Below are positions 45,280 through 56,773 of a stretch of DNA of 64,000 nucleotides, in pieces. The DNA comes from Astrothelium macrocarpum (lineage: Eukaryota; Ascomycota; Dothideomycetes; Trypetheliales; Trypetheliaceae). A program made the translations under genes and the position numbers. Each line of letters opens with the position of its first letter. Positions within the stretch are counted from its first letter, which is position 1. The DNA lies in the NCBI GenBank assembly GCA_021030915.1, contig JAGEMR010000032.1, positions 186,001-250,000 on the forward strand. Direction: 5' to 3'. The notes beneath the pieces are model-generated. The model worked only from the letters and a program-made list of their open reading frames with translations, was not told the DNA's origin and did not search any database.

Positions 45280-46528
45280 TCAGAGCTTGCCTTTCTCTCT
45301 CTCATCGTTCATTGCGTCTTTCTTCGTCCTTACTTCCAACTGCCTTGTAGCTTCCCGTGTAAAATTAACGTACACAACTCTCTCCAAATCCCCCTTTCTG
45401 CCAGATTCTTTGAGCTCGGGTCCTGGCTTTCCCAAACCCATGATAAGTCTCCCATCTCCATACCCGCCTTTCTTGGTCTTGAGCAGAACTTCGGGACAAA
45501 TGACCTTCTCGGCCCAAGGCACCTCGCCACCTCCGTTTCTGACGAACTCGAGAAGCGCACCACGCTGTCTGGACAGCTCAGCCGGATCTATTGGCGTAGG
45601 TGCGTTGATTGGACTCAGAAAAGGAGCAATCAGATGAAGCAAGAAATATTGTGGTGGCGGAAGAATGATTTCATCTTTTCCGGCCATATCAAGCCATGTA
45701 GCCGGAGGAAGAAAGCGTGCTGCAGTGTGCTCGATGCCGCCGTCGTGAGTGGGATTCGGTATCAGAGCTTCATTGGAAGAATTGGTAGACAATGACCCTG
45801 TGGACGAGCTGTTTGCGTGGGAAGACGTCGAGGCAACAGGCAAGAAATAAAGATACATTTGAGTTGTAAAGCGTTTGGGTAGATGAGGTGGTGTTATCCA
45901 GCGAGTAAATGGAATTAAACCATCTACTCGGAGGCTTTAGTAGTTGCGTTGAGAATGCATTAGGCATTTGAGAAGTAATGGGTTCGTGCGTACCTATGTC
46001 TGCTCTTCCCCCTTTACGAGCTAGCCACGTTGGAAAGTCCAGTCTTTCTTGGTGAATAGCTTTGCGACCCTCTTCCCTCTCATCGTCATCGACCTCGACC
46101 AACCTCCCAAAGCCGTTGTTTCTTGCAAGTAGGATACCACTCTCTTCAAATGTCTCTCTAATAGCCCCTAACCTATAAACCTCCCCATCCCGATGCCTTG
46201 CGGGTGTATCTAGTTCCGGGATTTGACCGTCATGCTTGGTTGAGAGATTGCCTCCAGGAAAGACGTGAGCAGATGGGAAGGCACTCGATGTTTGGACGCG
46301 GTGTAGTAGGAGAATCTGATTTGTAGGAGATATAAGGAGCACACTGTCAATGTTATTATTGAAAGCAACTGCATAAAGGGGTTGGCATCAATGACCTCAA
46401 AGAAACTTTGGGTTGCCGATTCGTTCAATAACTCACCTTGCACTTGGGCGAGGAATCGCTGGCACTTTTGACGCCTTGCCAGAGTCTTGGGGTGCCTTTT
46501 CGGCTCGCCCAACAGAATTGTCCGCCAT
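45280..46528 (-). CDS. Nudix hydrolase, NUDT19-like
   Basis: Hydrolase of nucleoside-diphosphate-linked compounds; NUDT19 relatives cut CoA and acyl-CoA, but substrate here is inferred only. Exons (minus) 46437-46528, 45994-46343, 45280-45923 give 361 aa. The start PSASVLLISPTNQILLLHRV and HVFPGGNL lead into the Nudix box GAIRETFEESGILLA (about residues 90-105). An insertion with acidic and basic runs follows, then the second half DGLIPFTRWITPPHLPKRFTTQMYLYFLP, the NUDT19-type split layout. It ends EREKGKL, not a clear peroxisomal signal. The start codon ATG at 46526-46528 overlaps the stop of an upstream 61-aa ORF as TAATG. Confidence 0.88.
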
Positions 46529-46713
46529 TATCGTCCTGCAGCCTTTTGCGCCATTTGGATGAAGTATGCGCGAAAGAATCCTCCGTCTGCAATAGAGCAT
46601 CCGAAGAGCTTCACGGCTACCGCGTATCCTGTCATGCTCTCAGCCTTTAGAAGCTTGCTTGCAATGCCGAAAGACTTAGCGGGGATGCCGAGAGGCCGAG
46701 GCTGAGAGGACAT
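46528..46713 (-). CDS. Upstream 61-aa ORF overlapping the Nudix start (stop-start TAATG)
   Basis: Minus-strand ORF from ATG 46713 (good context, A at -3; a second in-frame ATG at 46722) to TAA at 46530-46528, whose last A is the first base of the Nudix ATG. The 61-aa product is compact and protein-like: a Pro/Lys start (PLGIPAKSFGIASKLLKAE), an amphipathic or weakly hydrophobic middle (TGYAVAVKLFGCSIADGGFF) and QMAQKAAGR at the end. Codons favour C-ending and AAG as in real genes. No family recognised. It may be a genuine small protein on a bicistronic mRNA or a regulatory uORF; both remain open. Confidence 0.55.
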   Translation of the reverse strand: MSSQPRPLGIPAKSFGIASKLLKAESMTGYAVAVKLFGCSIADGGFFRAYFIQMAQKAAGR

Positions 46714-47823
46714 GCTGATCATTTAATTTTTTTTGGTCTCATTACCCTGGACTTTTGAGGCTAATTAATGAGCTTTGCATGACCGAGCAGGAAAGCTCTA
46801 ACCAGTCATGTCTGTATAACCAGCCATGCATCTGTTAGGGATCCCCCCAATACAGTTTTTCGCGATCACATACTCTGATTCGTGCTTAATCAATACCTAC
46901 CTTTAGGAATTGCGCACTCGCTGTTATTGGGGTTCTCCCAAACAAGTGCGGCGGATCTTTTCCGTTCGTCCCACAACGACGAAATTTCTCACCACAGCCA
47001 CCAGCCATGCGTTCAAGTCACGTTCATCAGGAATCCATACAATCGCAAAATCATAAAGAGACAATCGCTGGGAGCATGTTGTCTAGAGACGAGAGGGTAC
47101 AGCCATGCACATGGATGTCCAGTTCCGGGGTTTGACGCGTGGGAATAGGGTAGAGTCAATTGGAAGAGCTACATTGCGTTTGAATGACCATAATTTCGTG
47201 GTCATGGCTTCGACTGCGAAAGGTCAAGAATGCAGAAACGGCCCACCGAAGCAGACGATTAACTTCTTTGCAACGTCTACTGGCACTTGAGTGCAACCGG
47301 GGGACAGCCATTGGAATCCAGCGATTGAGGCATGTACCGACGATGACATGCCACATTCCCAAAGACTAGATCTCGGATTAGTCCCATGAGGTTTTTCATA
47401 GGACTGGCACTCGAAATTGGCCATCGAAAAACGAGTCTTCCGACTGAACGAAAATCCGAAGACCAACTTTTGATATCGGAAATTCACAAGGTCTACAAAG
47501 AGAATGAACAAGATCAGGGAGGGCCCCGTGTATTATCAATGGACTCGGAAGCAACCGGATTTAGGGAATAGAGTTTCAATTAATGACTAGGAAAAGAAAG
47601 AAAAAATAATTCTACTGCTAGTGATATGAACTGGGGGGTTCCCAGTACAAGCATTCTTCCTATTTCAACCGTCAAAGAAACAACCACTTCTCATCTCCGA
47701 CCTACTGAGCGTATTCACACCCCAATAGGGAACTGAGGCTCTCCACCTGCTCTTCGAAAGATACTCCGAGTCTGTCGAAAACATGTCCACCTTCATTTGC
47801 TTCGGTTTCCTGCAGCCGTCGAA
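46714..47823. other. Intergenic, no gene seen
   Basis: About 1.1 kb upstream of the small ORF/Nudix unit. Short ORFs on both strands lack signatures. Confidence 0.5.
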
Positions 47824-50769
47824 TCAATACTGAACAGGCGGGACCGCACCATCTAAATCTTGGCCCATGGGCCTCGCGCGTTCATAATAGGAGGGACCAA
47901 ACGCTTCTGGCGAGCGCTGGCGCTGGGGTGAAAGCCTAAATGGCAGATTCTCACGCATTTGTTTGCGATTCGGGCTCCATCTTGCGCGACGATCGTTTAT
48001 AGTTCTTGCTCGACCTCCTTCGACCAAGACACGATCACCCTGCATTACCTTCTCAATAGCGTTTTTGTTGTCTCTTCCAGCTGCCAACCTAGCAGAAACC
48101 TCTGGGTCATTCAGCTTCTTTCTATACTTAACCGGTGGCGATCGCGCCGAGCCTTGCTGGTACCCACTAGGTGCATTGTTTCGTGTGCGAGCAGCCTCCC
48201 GTCGTGCTTTGCGTCGACCCAGCCCAGGCTGGTGTCCGGATGGCTTCAAGTCGAACCGTGTAGCTTGCGAATGACCCGCGGTCTGGGCCTGAGGCGTGGT
48301 GTAATACAAGTGAGGATTCGAATTGTTGAGCGCTGGTGGCTGAGTGAAGTATGGTGGTCCTTCGTAAGGACTGGCGCTTGTGACGTGGCCAAATTCGTAT
48401 CGATCTGGTAAAGGAGCGCCGAACTCGAAGCCTGCATCATCGACGTACACAGTGCGTGTACGATGCGGCTCATACGGATCATACCAATCTCCAGTGAGGC
48501 CATCTTCATAGATAACTGGCATCTCCTCGCTGTGAATCGACTGGAGAATGTCGGAAAGGGGAGCCAGGTTGGGCCACATTGGAGGATCGACTAAATCACT
48601 TGTTAACACGCATAAGAAATGAGCACGTCAGAAACATTCACATACCTCGATCGTACTGATATCCCACCAAGGTTGGTCCAACCTGATCGATGTATGCATC
48701 GGAGCTGTTGCTGTAAGAAACCCGTGGGTGACCTTGGTCGTATCCATGATATCCTGTTCCTTCATCCCAAACCTCGCTGGATGTCGAGTGAACTGGAGGT
48801 GAGCCGTACCGGTTTTCAAGTTGTACGTGCATGTTTTCATCAATCGAGGGACATTGAAGCGCCTCCAGTCCCCAATTACCTTTTGGATGCTCGCCCTTCT
48901 CATTCCAAAGGCCATTGAACGTGAATGGTCTCGGATCTACCATCTCGTGTGTATCCACGTCACCCTCCGACGAGTTGTTTTCAGTACGCTGGCTTGTTTG
49001 CTCTCCTCTGAAGCCGGGTGGAGTGTGAAAGCGTTTTGCGTCGGCTCGCAGCTCAAATTTGGACTGTGCTGAGCCTGAGTTATCTGGTGTTTTTGAAGGA
49101 CCATCAAGGCTTTCGACATCGTATACATCCTTCGCCTGCCCTCCTGGAAATGGTCTCTCCACAGACTCAGCAAATTCTGACGCCTCGCTTGCATCGTCAA
49201 CTGAAGCTAATTCATTTGTTTCTGGAGTTTTGTCCATATCCTTTACAGCATCAGAGTCCGCATTTTCATAGCCATCATCATCGAAAGCCCCGTCCAGTCC
49301 AAGCATTCTCTTGAATTTCGATACAGCTCTTTTTCCCTTTCCCACATCATTGGCCTCTTTCTTGGGAGGTGAAGTGCACTCATCTGGTTTTGAAGCATCT
49401 TCTTTACTACTGTCTTTATGATGCGTAGGGGCGGAAGAGGCTGGTATGTGAGCACTCGGACTTGACCAGGTATGACTACCCGCCGCCTGACGTGGTCGTA
49501 TCGATGATGTGCTGGTCATATACCCTGGTTCTCTAGGTGGAAATTTGGGCCAGGGAACTGGTTGCAAGGGTTGCTGAAGAGGCGATAGAGGCCCAAAGTT
49601 CTGTGGATCGGAACCAGTCGAATTAGGAGAGCGTGTGGCAGTCGGTGTGCGTGGCTCAGAAGCGGAAGCTTTCGACTTGAGTGACTCTGACAATTTGAAA
49701 CCTCTTGATGATGAGCTCGGCATTGTTTGGCCAATTTTGATCGGCGGTGTTTGTGGCACTGTTTCGAGCATTAGTTCAAGCTTTTGTCATGGAGACTCTC
49801 CTGCGACATCTGGGTTGCTCACAGGCGTTATCAATATCACTTTCTATACCATCGGCTGCATTACGCGATGCTACATTCGGTTTACTCAATTTCTTCCTCA
49901 ACCGGTTGCGAGGAGGCGTGTTCTTTTTAATCTGGTCCTGTTCGTCCTGAAGGTGTGCAAATCGGTTTGGGTTCGTTGGCGGTGCGCTGTTTTCTGCTGC
50001 CCATCCGACCTCCCAAATGGGAGGTCTTGCGTTCACTTGCTGCGTTGGAGAACGATTAGTTGTTTTGCCTAGCTCCAGTCTCCGATCCTGTTCTCCTCTT
50101 GACCTTGTGGGCGTGGTGTTAACCAGCGGGAACTTTGGCTTTATTGGTGATTTTGACATGGAATTTGCCTTTGATATAGGTAAAGTACTGGCATTTCCTT
50201 CAATGGTTGGAGCTGGTCGTAAAGAATCCACTACTTCACCTCCTTTCACGGATAAACTCGTCTCGTTTCTGGTCTTTCTTTCACGCTCTTCTCGTGCCAA
50301 GGCCCGTTTTTCCGTCTGCAGTACAGGGGAGCTTGGGTACTTCTTCATTTGGCGTGATGGGGTGTTTTCTTCGTTGCCATGAGCTGACAATGGTACTGGG
50401 TTACGCATCGCCCGCGAGAACATGGCGTCTGATGCATCTTCACGAGAGGATTTTATGTTCTTTCCAATAGTGTTCGATTTGGAAAAAAGGTTAGTATTTT
50501 CCTGGATAGGACGGTAGGTTGTTTTGGATAGTTCCGATCTGATTTCCTCGACATTTCTGCTGCTACTGAGAAAGAGTTGAGAATGTTTCTTATCGGGATG
50601 TTTGTCAAAGCACAGGAATTTACCTATCATATCCTCCAGCTCCTATTCTTTCTTTCTTTTTATGCCCCGGCTGCGTTTCATTCTGTTCATCCGTAACGAG
50701 CAAACCTCTAGGATTGGCTTTATCTTGATCCGCACGATTAGCATTGTTGCGAAGAGCCGATGAATACAT
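47824..50769 (-). CDS. Large disordered protein of unknown function, four exons
   Basis: Exons (minus) 50624-50769, 49823-50565, 48646-49758 and 47824-48590 join in frame to 922 aa. The first exon reads MYSSALRNNANRADQDKANP. The protein is rich in Ser, Pro, Lys, Glu and Gln over nearly its whole length, with no membrane segment. Local features are a basic-hydrophobic patch KFKRMLGLDGAF near residue 430 and a basic Arg-rich C-terminal region (GRRKARREAARTRN; SPNRKQMRENLPF). Such composition suits a regulatory or scaffold protein. I do not recognise a family and assign no function. The gene model is supported by four matching phases and standard donors (GTAAAT, GTGAGC, GTATGT). Confidence 0.7.
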
Positions 50770-52289
50770 TTGAAATTCAATGACGTTGAGGAACAGAGTA
50801 AATATGGTTCGTCAAAGGCAAGTAGGCTCGGCAGTGTCGGTGGTGAGTATGGTGGCGGAAACCGCTCTTCCAATCATGGCCCAGCTGCCTGGCTTCTACG
50901 AACTCTAGGGGAAATCGACAGAAAAGTTACGAGAGCATATACATACGCTGAAAAGACAATACTTTGCGGGTCGAAGGATCAATCGCGCGTTGGTCGGCCA
51001 TCTCTTGATCCGCAGGCCTTGATGAGGTAAAGGAAAACTATGCCGCCAGGTCGAGCGTTATGGAAGCGCTTTCAACAACTGACGCTGTGAATTTAAATTA
51101 GCACTGAACGGTGTTGTTGAGAAAATTTTCAACCAATATTCTGTTGTGGGAGGGCTTTGCGTGAGTGTCCGTATGAAGCAAGGTGGATGTTCTGTTGACA
51201 ACACGCTCAAAGAGGGAAAATCCCGACCTTTTGATGAAAATGGACTTTGATGTAGAGCTAGGAATGCTTTTACAGATACGTCTGAAAGGCTGTTGGGAGA
51301 AGAATGAAGTGGTGATGATCGAAATAGTTGTTGAGTGGAGGTTGTGTATGTTTTGGGAGAGAAGCAAAATCAACGCTGCACCTGCAGTGGACGCTGGGGG
51401 TAACGACGAACTGCATCAATCTCGCCTTCTCACACGCACTGACTCAATGACCGCACTTGGAGAAGCAACATGCCTCAGAACAGGTGAACAGAAGGAACCT
51501 TCCACTAACGTCCAGTACTATCGCTTATAGTAATACTAAGAAGAGTCGACTAGCCTTTTGATGCCGACGATAGGTTCGAGAGGCCCTCAATGTCTTCTAT
51601 TAATCAAGTACATCAAGTACATCGAAAGGGCTACCATTCAGGGCCGCGAAAGCTGCGCCACTCACCATATCGGAGAGGCTCTCCAAGATTTATCGGTTGA
51701 ATGTTAAATGTCTCGCATTATAAGATGCTTCTTGTTACTGGCACTTGTTATTACTACTGATGCTCCCAATCGCTCTCGATGTCCTAAATGCGTCGCCATT
51801 TAGTTGAATTCTACCTTGCGTATCACGCTGATCTAATCTCTCCGATAACCAGACATGACAAAACGCCTTGAGTAAGTCCAGTTCGTTACAAAGTCGAGAA
51901 ACAACTCCTTTGATGCAAAACCGAGCCAGCAAAACGGTAATCTGGAGAAGAGGACCGGGACGCTCAAAATGGACAATAAAGTCCCCGATGGCTTTAATGA
52001 AGGCCTGGCAATATAAACACAAGCGCCCACAAGCCATAACGCGTAAACGCTACATACATAGCAAATTGTGTAACGCTTCCGAAGTTCAGGATCCATCCTA
52101 CGCAGCGGCAAAGGTCTCGCACCAGCAAGAATTTCTGTGAGGAGATCAGTACGAATTCTGGTGCTCCTGATCGGGACTCATACCACATTGGACATGGATT
52201 CTACATTTTTCGACCTCATGAGCCTGGAAAGTAGTCCTGATCTGAGAATTTGCATGCTCGTCGAGTCTTCTCGGCCGGATTGGAAAGAA
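50770..52289. other. Intergenic, no supported gene
   Basis: About 1.5 kb. ORFs at 51183-51530 (+) and 51833-52111 (-) have no recognisable features. Confidence 0.45.
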
Positions 52290-53222
52290 TTAGCCCAAAT
52301 TGAGAATGTGCGATGACCTTTCGCAAACGACGAAGCAATCACCTCGTGGAAATTCTTCTGGTCTGCATGCATGCCTGTTGATGATGAGACAGGCCTGGTT
52401 TATCCGCAGGTTGGCCGCGATCGGGCCTTCCGATACACGCTCGATTGCATAGAGTTCGTGACTTTTCACCCAGATAAGACTGGTCTGTATGGACCACCAA
52501 ACCAAGTGCGAGGTCACTATAAGAACAACATAGTCCTGATTGATATCACAGATATACAGGTGTTTTTCGTCAGGCTTGAAAATCATTCTTGATTTACCAA
52601 TCAGCAACTCAGTGCCAAGTGCGGTCGGCATCCAAGGATCTAGACGAGAAGCATCCTGTAACCTCGCCCACTGGGGGAGAAAGAGCAGCGAGGTAGGCAA
52701 CGATCTTAAGGTGCAGATGAGGCGTGGAAATTTCTCCTCTGATATTAATGATCCAAAAAGTCCTTCTGTCCTCATATTCAGCAAATTCGCAAAGATGAGA
52801 TACACATCTTCGGCATTCGATGTGGTACGTCCAATAAGTGCATTTCATATGGAAGCGAATTGACGCGCATCTGGTCGTCTATGTAACCTTCAGCTTTTAA
52901 GGAACCGAGACGGTCGATGAAAAATTGTTGTAGACTCTGTCTGATAATACGCTCAAATTTAACATTCGTGTAAAAGTAGCCACAGGCATCTGATTCGTAG
53001 TTTGATCGCCGGGCTAATCGGTCCAGCTTGTGTTGAGAGCTATACCTATTCCTCAGTATTATGCTGATCCAGCGTATGTGCCTCGTCCCGAGATATAACG
53101 CCAATTGAGGAGTCCCTCTTGAAGTGTCCAACTCCGATGCATCCAGACAGAGCACAGGATATGCGCGTAAGGCTGAGACCTGGCAGTAGCTGCTGCCAAA
53201 TTCATTAGATCTGTATCAAGGA
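52290..53222 (-). pseudogene. Possible decayed or poorly modelled gene (F-box/HET-associated style)
   Basis: Two protein-like minus frames lie in series: 53222-52893 (ALRAYPVLCLDASELD, TRHIRWISIILRNRY, LQQFFIDRLGSLKAE) and 52805-52290 (VYLIFANLLNMRTEGLF, EEKFPRL, LPQWARLQDASRLDPWMPTALG). They could be joined by an intron with donor GTTACA near 52893 and acceptor CCGAAG near 52807, giving KAE|DVYLIFANLL. The first frame has no ATG before its upstream TGA near 53223, so the 5' end is missing or broken. The layout resembles fungal F-box proteins, but no domain is certain. Either an unresolved gene or a pseudogene. Confidence 0.3.
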
Positions 53223-53417
53223 TTGGCATGATCAAATTGGCATGTGTAAGGAAAATTTTGAATCGACCCTCATGAGGAAACCCAGAAACGCAATTCTTAC
53301 AGATCGGCGCCGATCTTGCAGACTACCTGTGCCCCCGTAAATTCGATTTGCTCCACACCCTTTGCTCTCTGCGTCGGCTACGATATCCAGCCTCCCCCGA
53401 TACCTTCGTAGACAGCT

Positions 53418-54852
53418 TCAAAGCTTCGAACATAGCCAGTCAAGCTCCTTCATAGCATGCTCGTGAGCTGGATGATCATCTCCCAAACAATCCTTCAAGC
53501 AGTTAACCCATTTCTCGCACCAGTTTGCGGCTTCGCGGTAATTTCGATTGATGCGACTGAATATTGACGCAAAATGTAAGCTGGGAAAAATGGTTTAGCT
53601 AATCCACCGAGGTCCGTTAAAGCTATGGATCCAAGAGAGCCAGATAGCTCGGCCAAGTTTCGTCGAGTATACTGCCTTGTCATTTCAAGCATATTCGTTT
53701 CGTGTAGTCTCGCACGAGCACGGGGTAAAAACAGCATTCGTGGACAAAAGCCTCGAGAAGCTACGTCCTGCTCGTAATGCGGCATGCCATCCGTAACGCG
53801 CAGAGTGGAGGTAGGGACAATCAGACTCACATCTCTTCCTCATGAAACCCAACAGAGCCCTCTTCCTCATACAGCGCCAATAAAGCCTTTGCCACGTCTA
53901 TTGCGTTGCAAATGTCTGCACTTGAAAGAGGTCCTCCGGCTCTAAGCTGTTGTTTGTATTGTCCAAACTCTTCATTCTTCAGATACTGTATTTTGACTCT
54001 TCTTAATTCTGCCTCGTTGTCGTCACACACTTCGCACCGACAGTCGAATCCATACGACTTCAGGATGCTCCGACGACTCTCTTTGGTGTCCAGACAGTCG
54101 GCGTATTCCGTTGTCAGCTCTTCTCCAGCTTTTATATCTCGTATCGCGTGAATATTGTGCCTCTTAGTGTTTGGATTCCAGCTATGCCACGTATTAGGGG
54201 CACAGCTATGGTTGATCCGACTTGCACACTCGAACATTGCTATGTGAGCGTTGCTACAATCTTGACCGAACAGACCGAATCCATTTGTTTGAAATGTGCC
54301 CGCGACACGGATCTTTTGTTTGAGGGGCCCCTCGGGGATATCTTGGATGTCTGATGCGTCGGATATTCGAATTTCCTCGGAGCTCAATTCTCCTGATTTG
54401 ATGGCTTCCGCGGCGAGTCGTTGGAGCAAAGATTTCTCCATTCGACAGTGGAGATTCAGCACAACGGCCTGTTTCTTACTTGGGAGGGCCTCAAATTGAT
54501 TCGCGACATCTTGAGCCCAGCCGGACTGGCTCATTCCTGGAGGTGGTAATTGTAATAGGGGGACCTCCGAGAGTATTCTGGCTCCCTTTGGTATGTCTTG
54601 TGTAGCAAAAGTTCCCAGACCTTTCCCATCCGTCTCCTTGAATTGAATCACCTCAGCTGTCAAACTACTATCAGTGACTTGTGCGTACAAAGCTTGCCCC
54701 ATTTACTTACGGTGCTTTCCATGCTGAGGTTGTGTTTCGACGATTCCAAGCTCATGAAGTGCCTCAGCCACTGCTTCCTGCATATTTGACGATTGCGAAA
54801 ATGTGGCTCGTACTATTAAAAGGATTGCAAACATGGATCCGAAGATTATCAT
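53418..54852 (-). CDS. SET-domain protein with N-terminal membrane anchor
   Basis: Likely lysine methyltransferase of the fungal SET (SMYD/SET5-like) group. Exons (minus) 54711-54852, 53831-54656 and 53418-53580 give 376 aa. Exon 1 encodes MIIFGSMFAILLIVRATF, a signal-anchor-like helix, then MQEAVAEALHELG. The SET domain starts GKGLGTFATQDIPKGARIL, contains NGFGLFGQD, INHSCAPNTWHSWN and GEELTTEY, and is followed by post-SET cysteines CRCEVCDDN. The C-terminal helices AANWCEKWVNCLKDCLGDDHPAHEHAMKEL fit tetratricopeptide-like tails of the family. The last intron is 250 nt in this model; a hidden exon inside it is possible. The membrane anchor is unusual for a SET protein, so substrate and site are open. 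Confidence 0.8.
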
Positions 54853-55062
54853 GCTCGACAGGTGTTGGGCACGACTTGTTTCATAATATGCCTGGCACAC
54901 ATCACTCTCAGCTACTGTCTGTACATCACACACTATCTTCTCAGGATTAAATCTCGGCTATAGAAGGATGAGAAACATGTCCAGATCTAGACCTCGCCAC
55001 CCAAGTAAATTTCCACTTGAACATTCATTCCAATGATGTCGTAGAGACCTAAATCAAAAGGC

Positions 55063-56567
55063 TCAAAATCTGCGCTTCTTCACTGGACCTTTGGACTTTG
55101 CCTCAAGGGAACGCTTCAGTTCGTCTCGCCTCCTCGTAGCTTTCTCCTCATCCGTTTCGAGCGGTGACGTGGCCTGTTCGGCAACGGATTTGATGTTTTC
55201 GCTTACTTTATTTGAACTGGAGCCAAGTTCGTCTGATGACTTGATATTCCAAGATGGAGTAGAGGCTCTGTTTGCCGATTTACCGCCAATCACACCAATG
55301 CCGCCTTTTCGCTTTGGTGAAGCTTCCAGTCTCGGAGTAGGCTCCACGGATTCGAGGCTGGAGGTCATCTTCCCACGACCTCCAATCAAGCCCAGTTTTT
55401 TCTTAGGCAGATCATTGCTTGACAAAGTGAAAGCGCTATCTTTTGTGTCACGTATTGGTATGGCCTCCTTGGACACTTTAATTGACACATCATCTTCACT
55501 ATCCTCGTCTTCGGTCGTCTCGTCATTACCTGTAGGATCCTCTTCACGAGTTTGGTGCTTGGATCCATCAAGATATTCTGACTGTGACTTCGGGAGTACA
55601 TGAATGTCTGAGTGCTGCTGTGTTGTTAATACCCGATATTAGGACATCAGGTAAGATCAAAGCCTACTTGAGTCTCATCATGAGATGTGTTTTTTGCACC
55701 ACGATGGGCAGGCGGCGCGCTGGATGTCCGTCGTTCTCCATCTTCTTCCAGACCAGTTCTCTTTGGAGTAGCATACACATTGTCAGTCTCGTCGTCTTGA
55801 AATCCTTCAAGTCTTTTTTGCAATGTAGGAGGTAGAGCTGGGTTCTGGTCACATGGAAAAGGCTCAGCCAAGACAAGTTCTTGAATCACATCCTGAAAAG
55901 ATGACTGAGTGTTTATCGATACCGAACGTGATTGCTCTAGCCAATCATATTCATCGAAACGAGAAAGGCCCTTTACGTGTTTCGAGATAGCTTCACGACT
56001 TTTGTCCTTTCGAGAAGCGTTATTTCCAGCTAGGCCGGGAAACACTGCCGTGATATCCATGCCAGAGGATTCTAGTTTGTCCAACAATTTTGAGATGACG
56101 CGATCCTTTTCGTGTAGTTGGTCAACAAGAGCTTGGATTTGACGCTTACGAAAGGAAGCAGTGAAAACGAGCGATTTGATCAAATGAGCTTGCAAATGTT
56201 CAGACTCTAGTTCAGATAAGTCAAATGCCCATTCGAAAGAGGCGAGGGGCGGAGGTAACGGTGCTTGGAGATTGAGGGACAGATGGTTCGCATTGCCTGG
56301 TGAAATTGTAGCTTTTGCACCATCTTGCGCCGCTAAAGCAGCATCTATCTTGTCCAAAAATACCTGAAATTGATTCTCATCTTGGCCAGGATCGATTTTA
56401 CAGTCGATCTTCCCAGCTCTCTCCACGATTTCAGTCGCATTGAGTTGCTCAGTGAACATGCGGCTGAGATCAGTGACAAACAACGAGTATCCGCTACTCG
56501 AAGCACAGAATTTGTAGGCCAGAGCAACTTCAACGTTTGAGCAATGCAGTCGCATCCATTCTGCCAT
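55063..56567 (-). CDS. nej1: Non-homologous end-joining factor XLF/Nej1
   Basis: Core NHEJ factor that bridges DNA ends with Ku and ligase IV. Exons (minus) 55668-56567 and 55617-55063 give 484 aa; the acceptor could be three bases further on. The head domain starts MAEWMRL and contains the family signature SSGYSLFVTDLSRMFTEQL with IDPGQDENQFQVFLDKI. A coiled-coil stalk follows (about 140-200, IQALVDQLHEKDRVISKLLDKL). The tail is long, acidic and Ser/Thr-rich, ending in GPVKKRRF, which looks like the C-terminal Ku-binding motif of XLF proteins. Two GGxGK-like repeats (LGLIGGRGK, GVIGGKSA) precede it. Only 206 bp separate its start from the divergent Cactin gene. Confidence 0.88.
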
Positions 56568-56773
56568 GTTGGGAATGGGCTCAAGCAAGGGCGGGTAGGC
56601 GCTAAATGACTAGGACAAAAGGTAGATGGTACGGAGTAGAGGTACCAAACGACGGTACGCCTAATCTAATTGTAATCGGTTCTCGGAAGCAAAAAATGGC
56701 CGACCACCGATTTGATTGCTTTGCGGCTCCCAAACTTTCCTCGACCATCCACCATCTACTCTGATCCCACACT
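56568..56773. promoter_or_regulatory. Compact divergent promoter of nej1 and Cactin genes
   Basis: 206 bp between the two opposed start codons, so both promoters must lie here and are probably shared. No TATA box seen. Confidence 0.6.

Noticed and set aside
54703..54933. Separate small membrane ORF upstream of the SET gene
   Set aside because: Splicing at GTAAGT (54710) joins it in frame to the SET exon, so it is the first exon of that gene.
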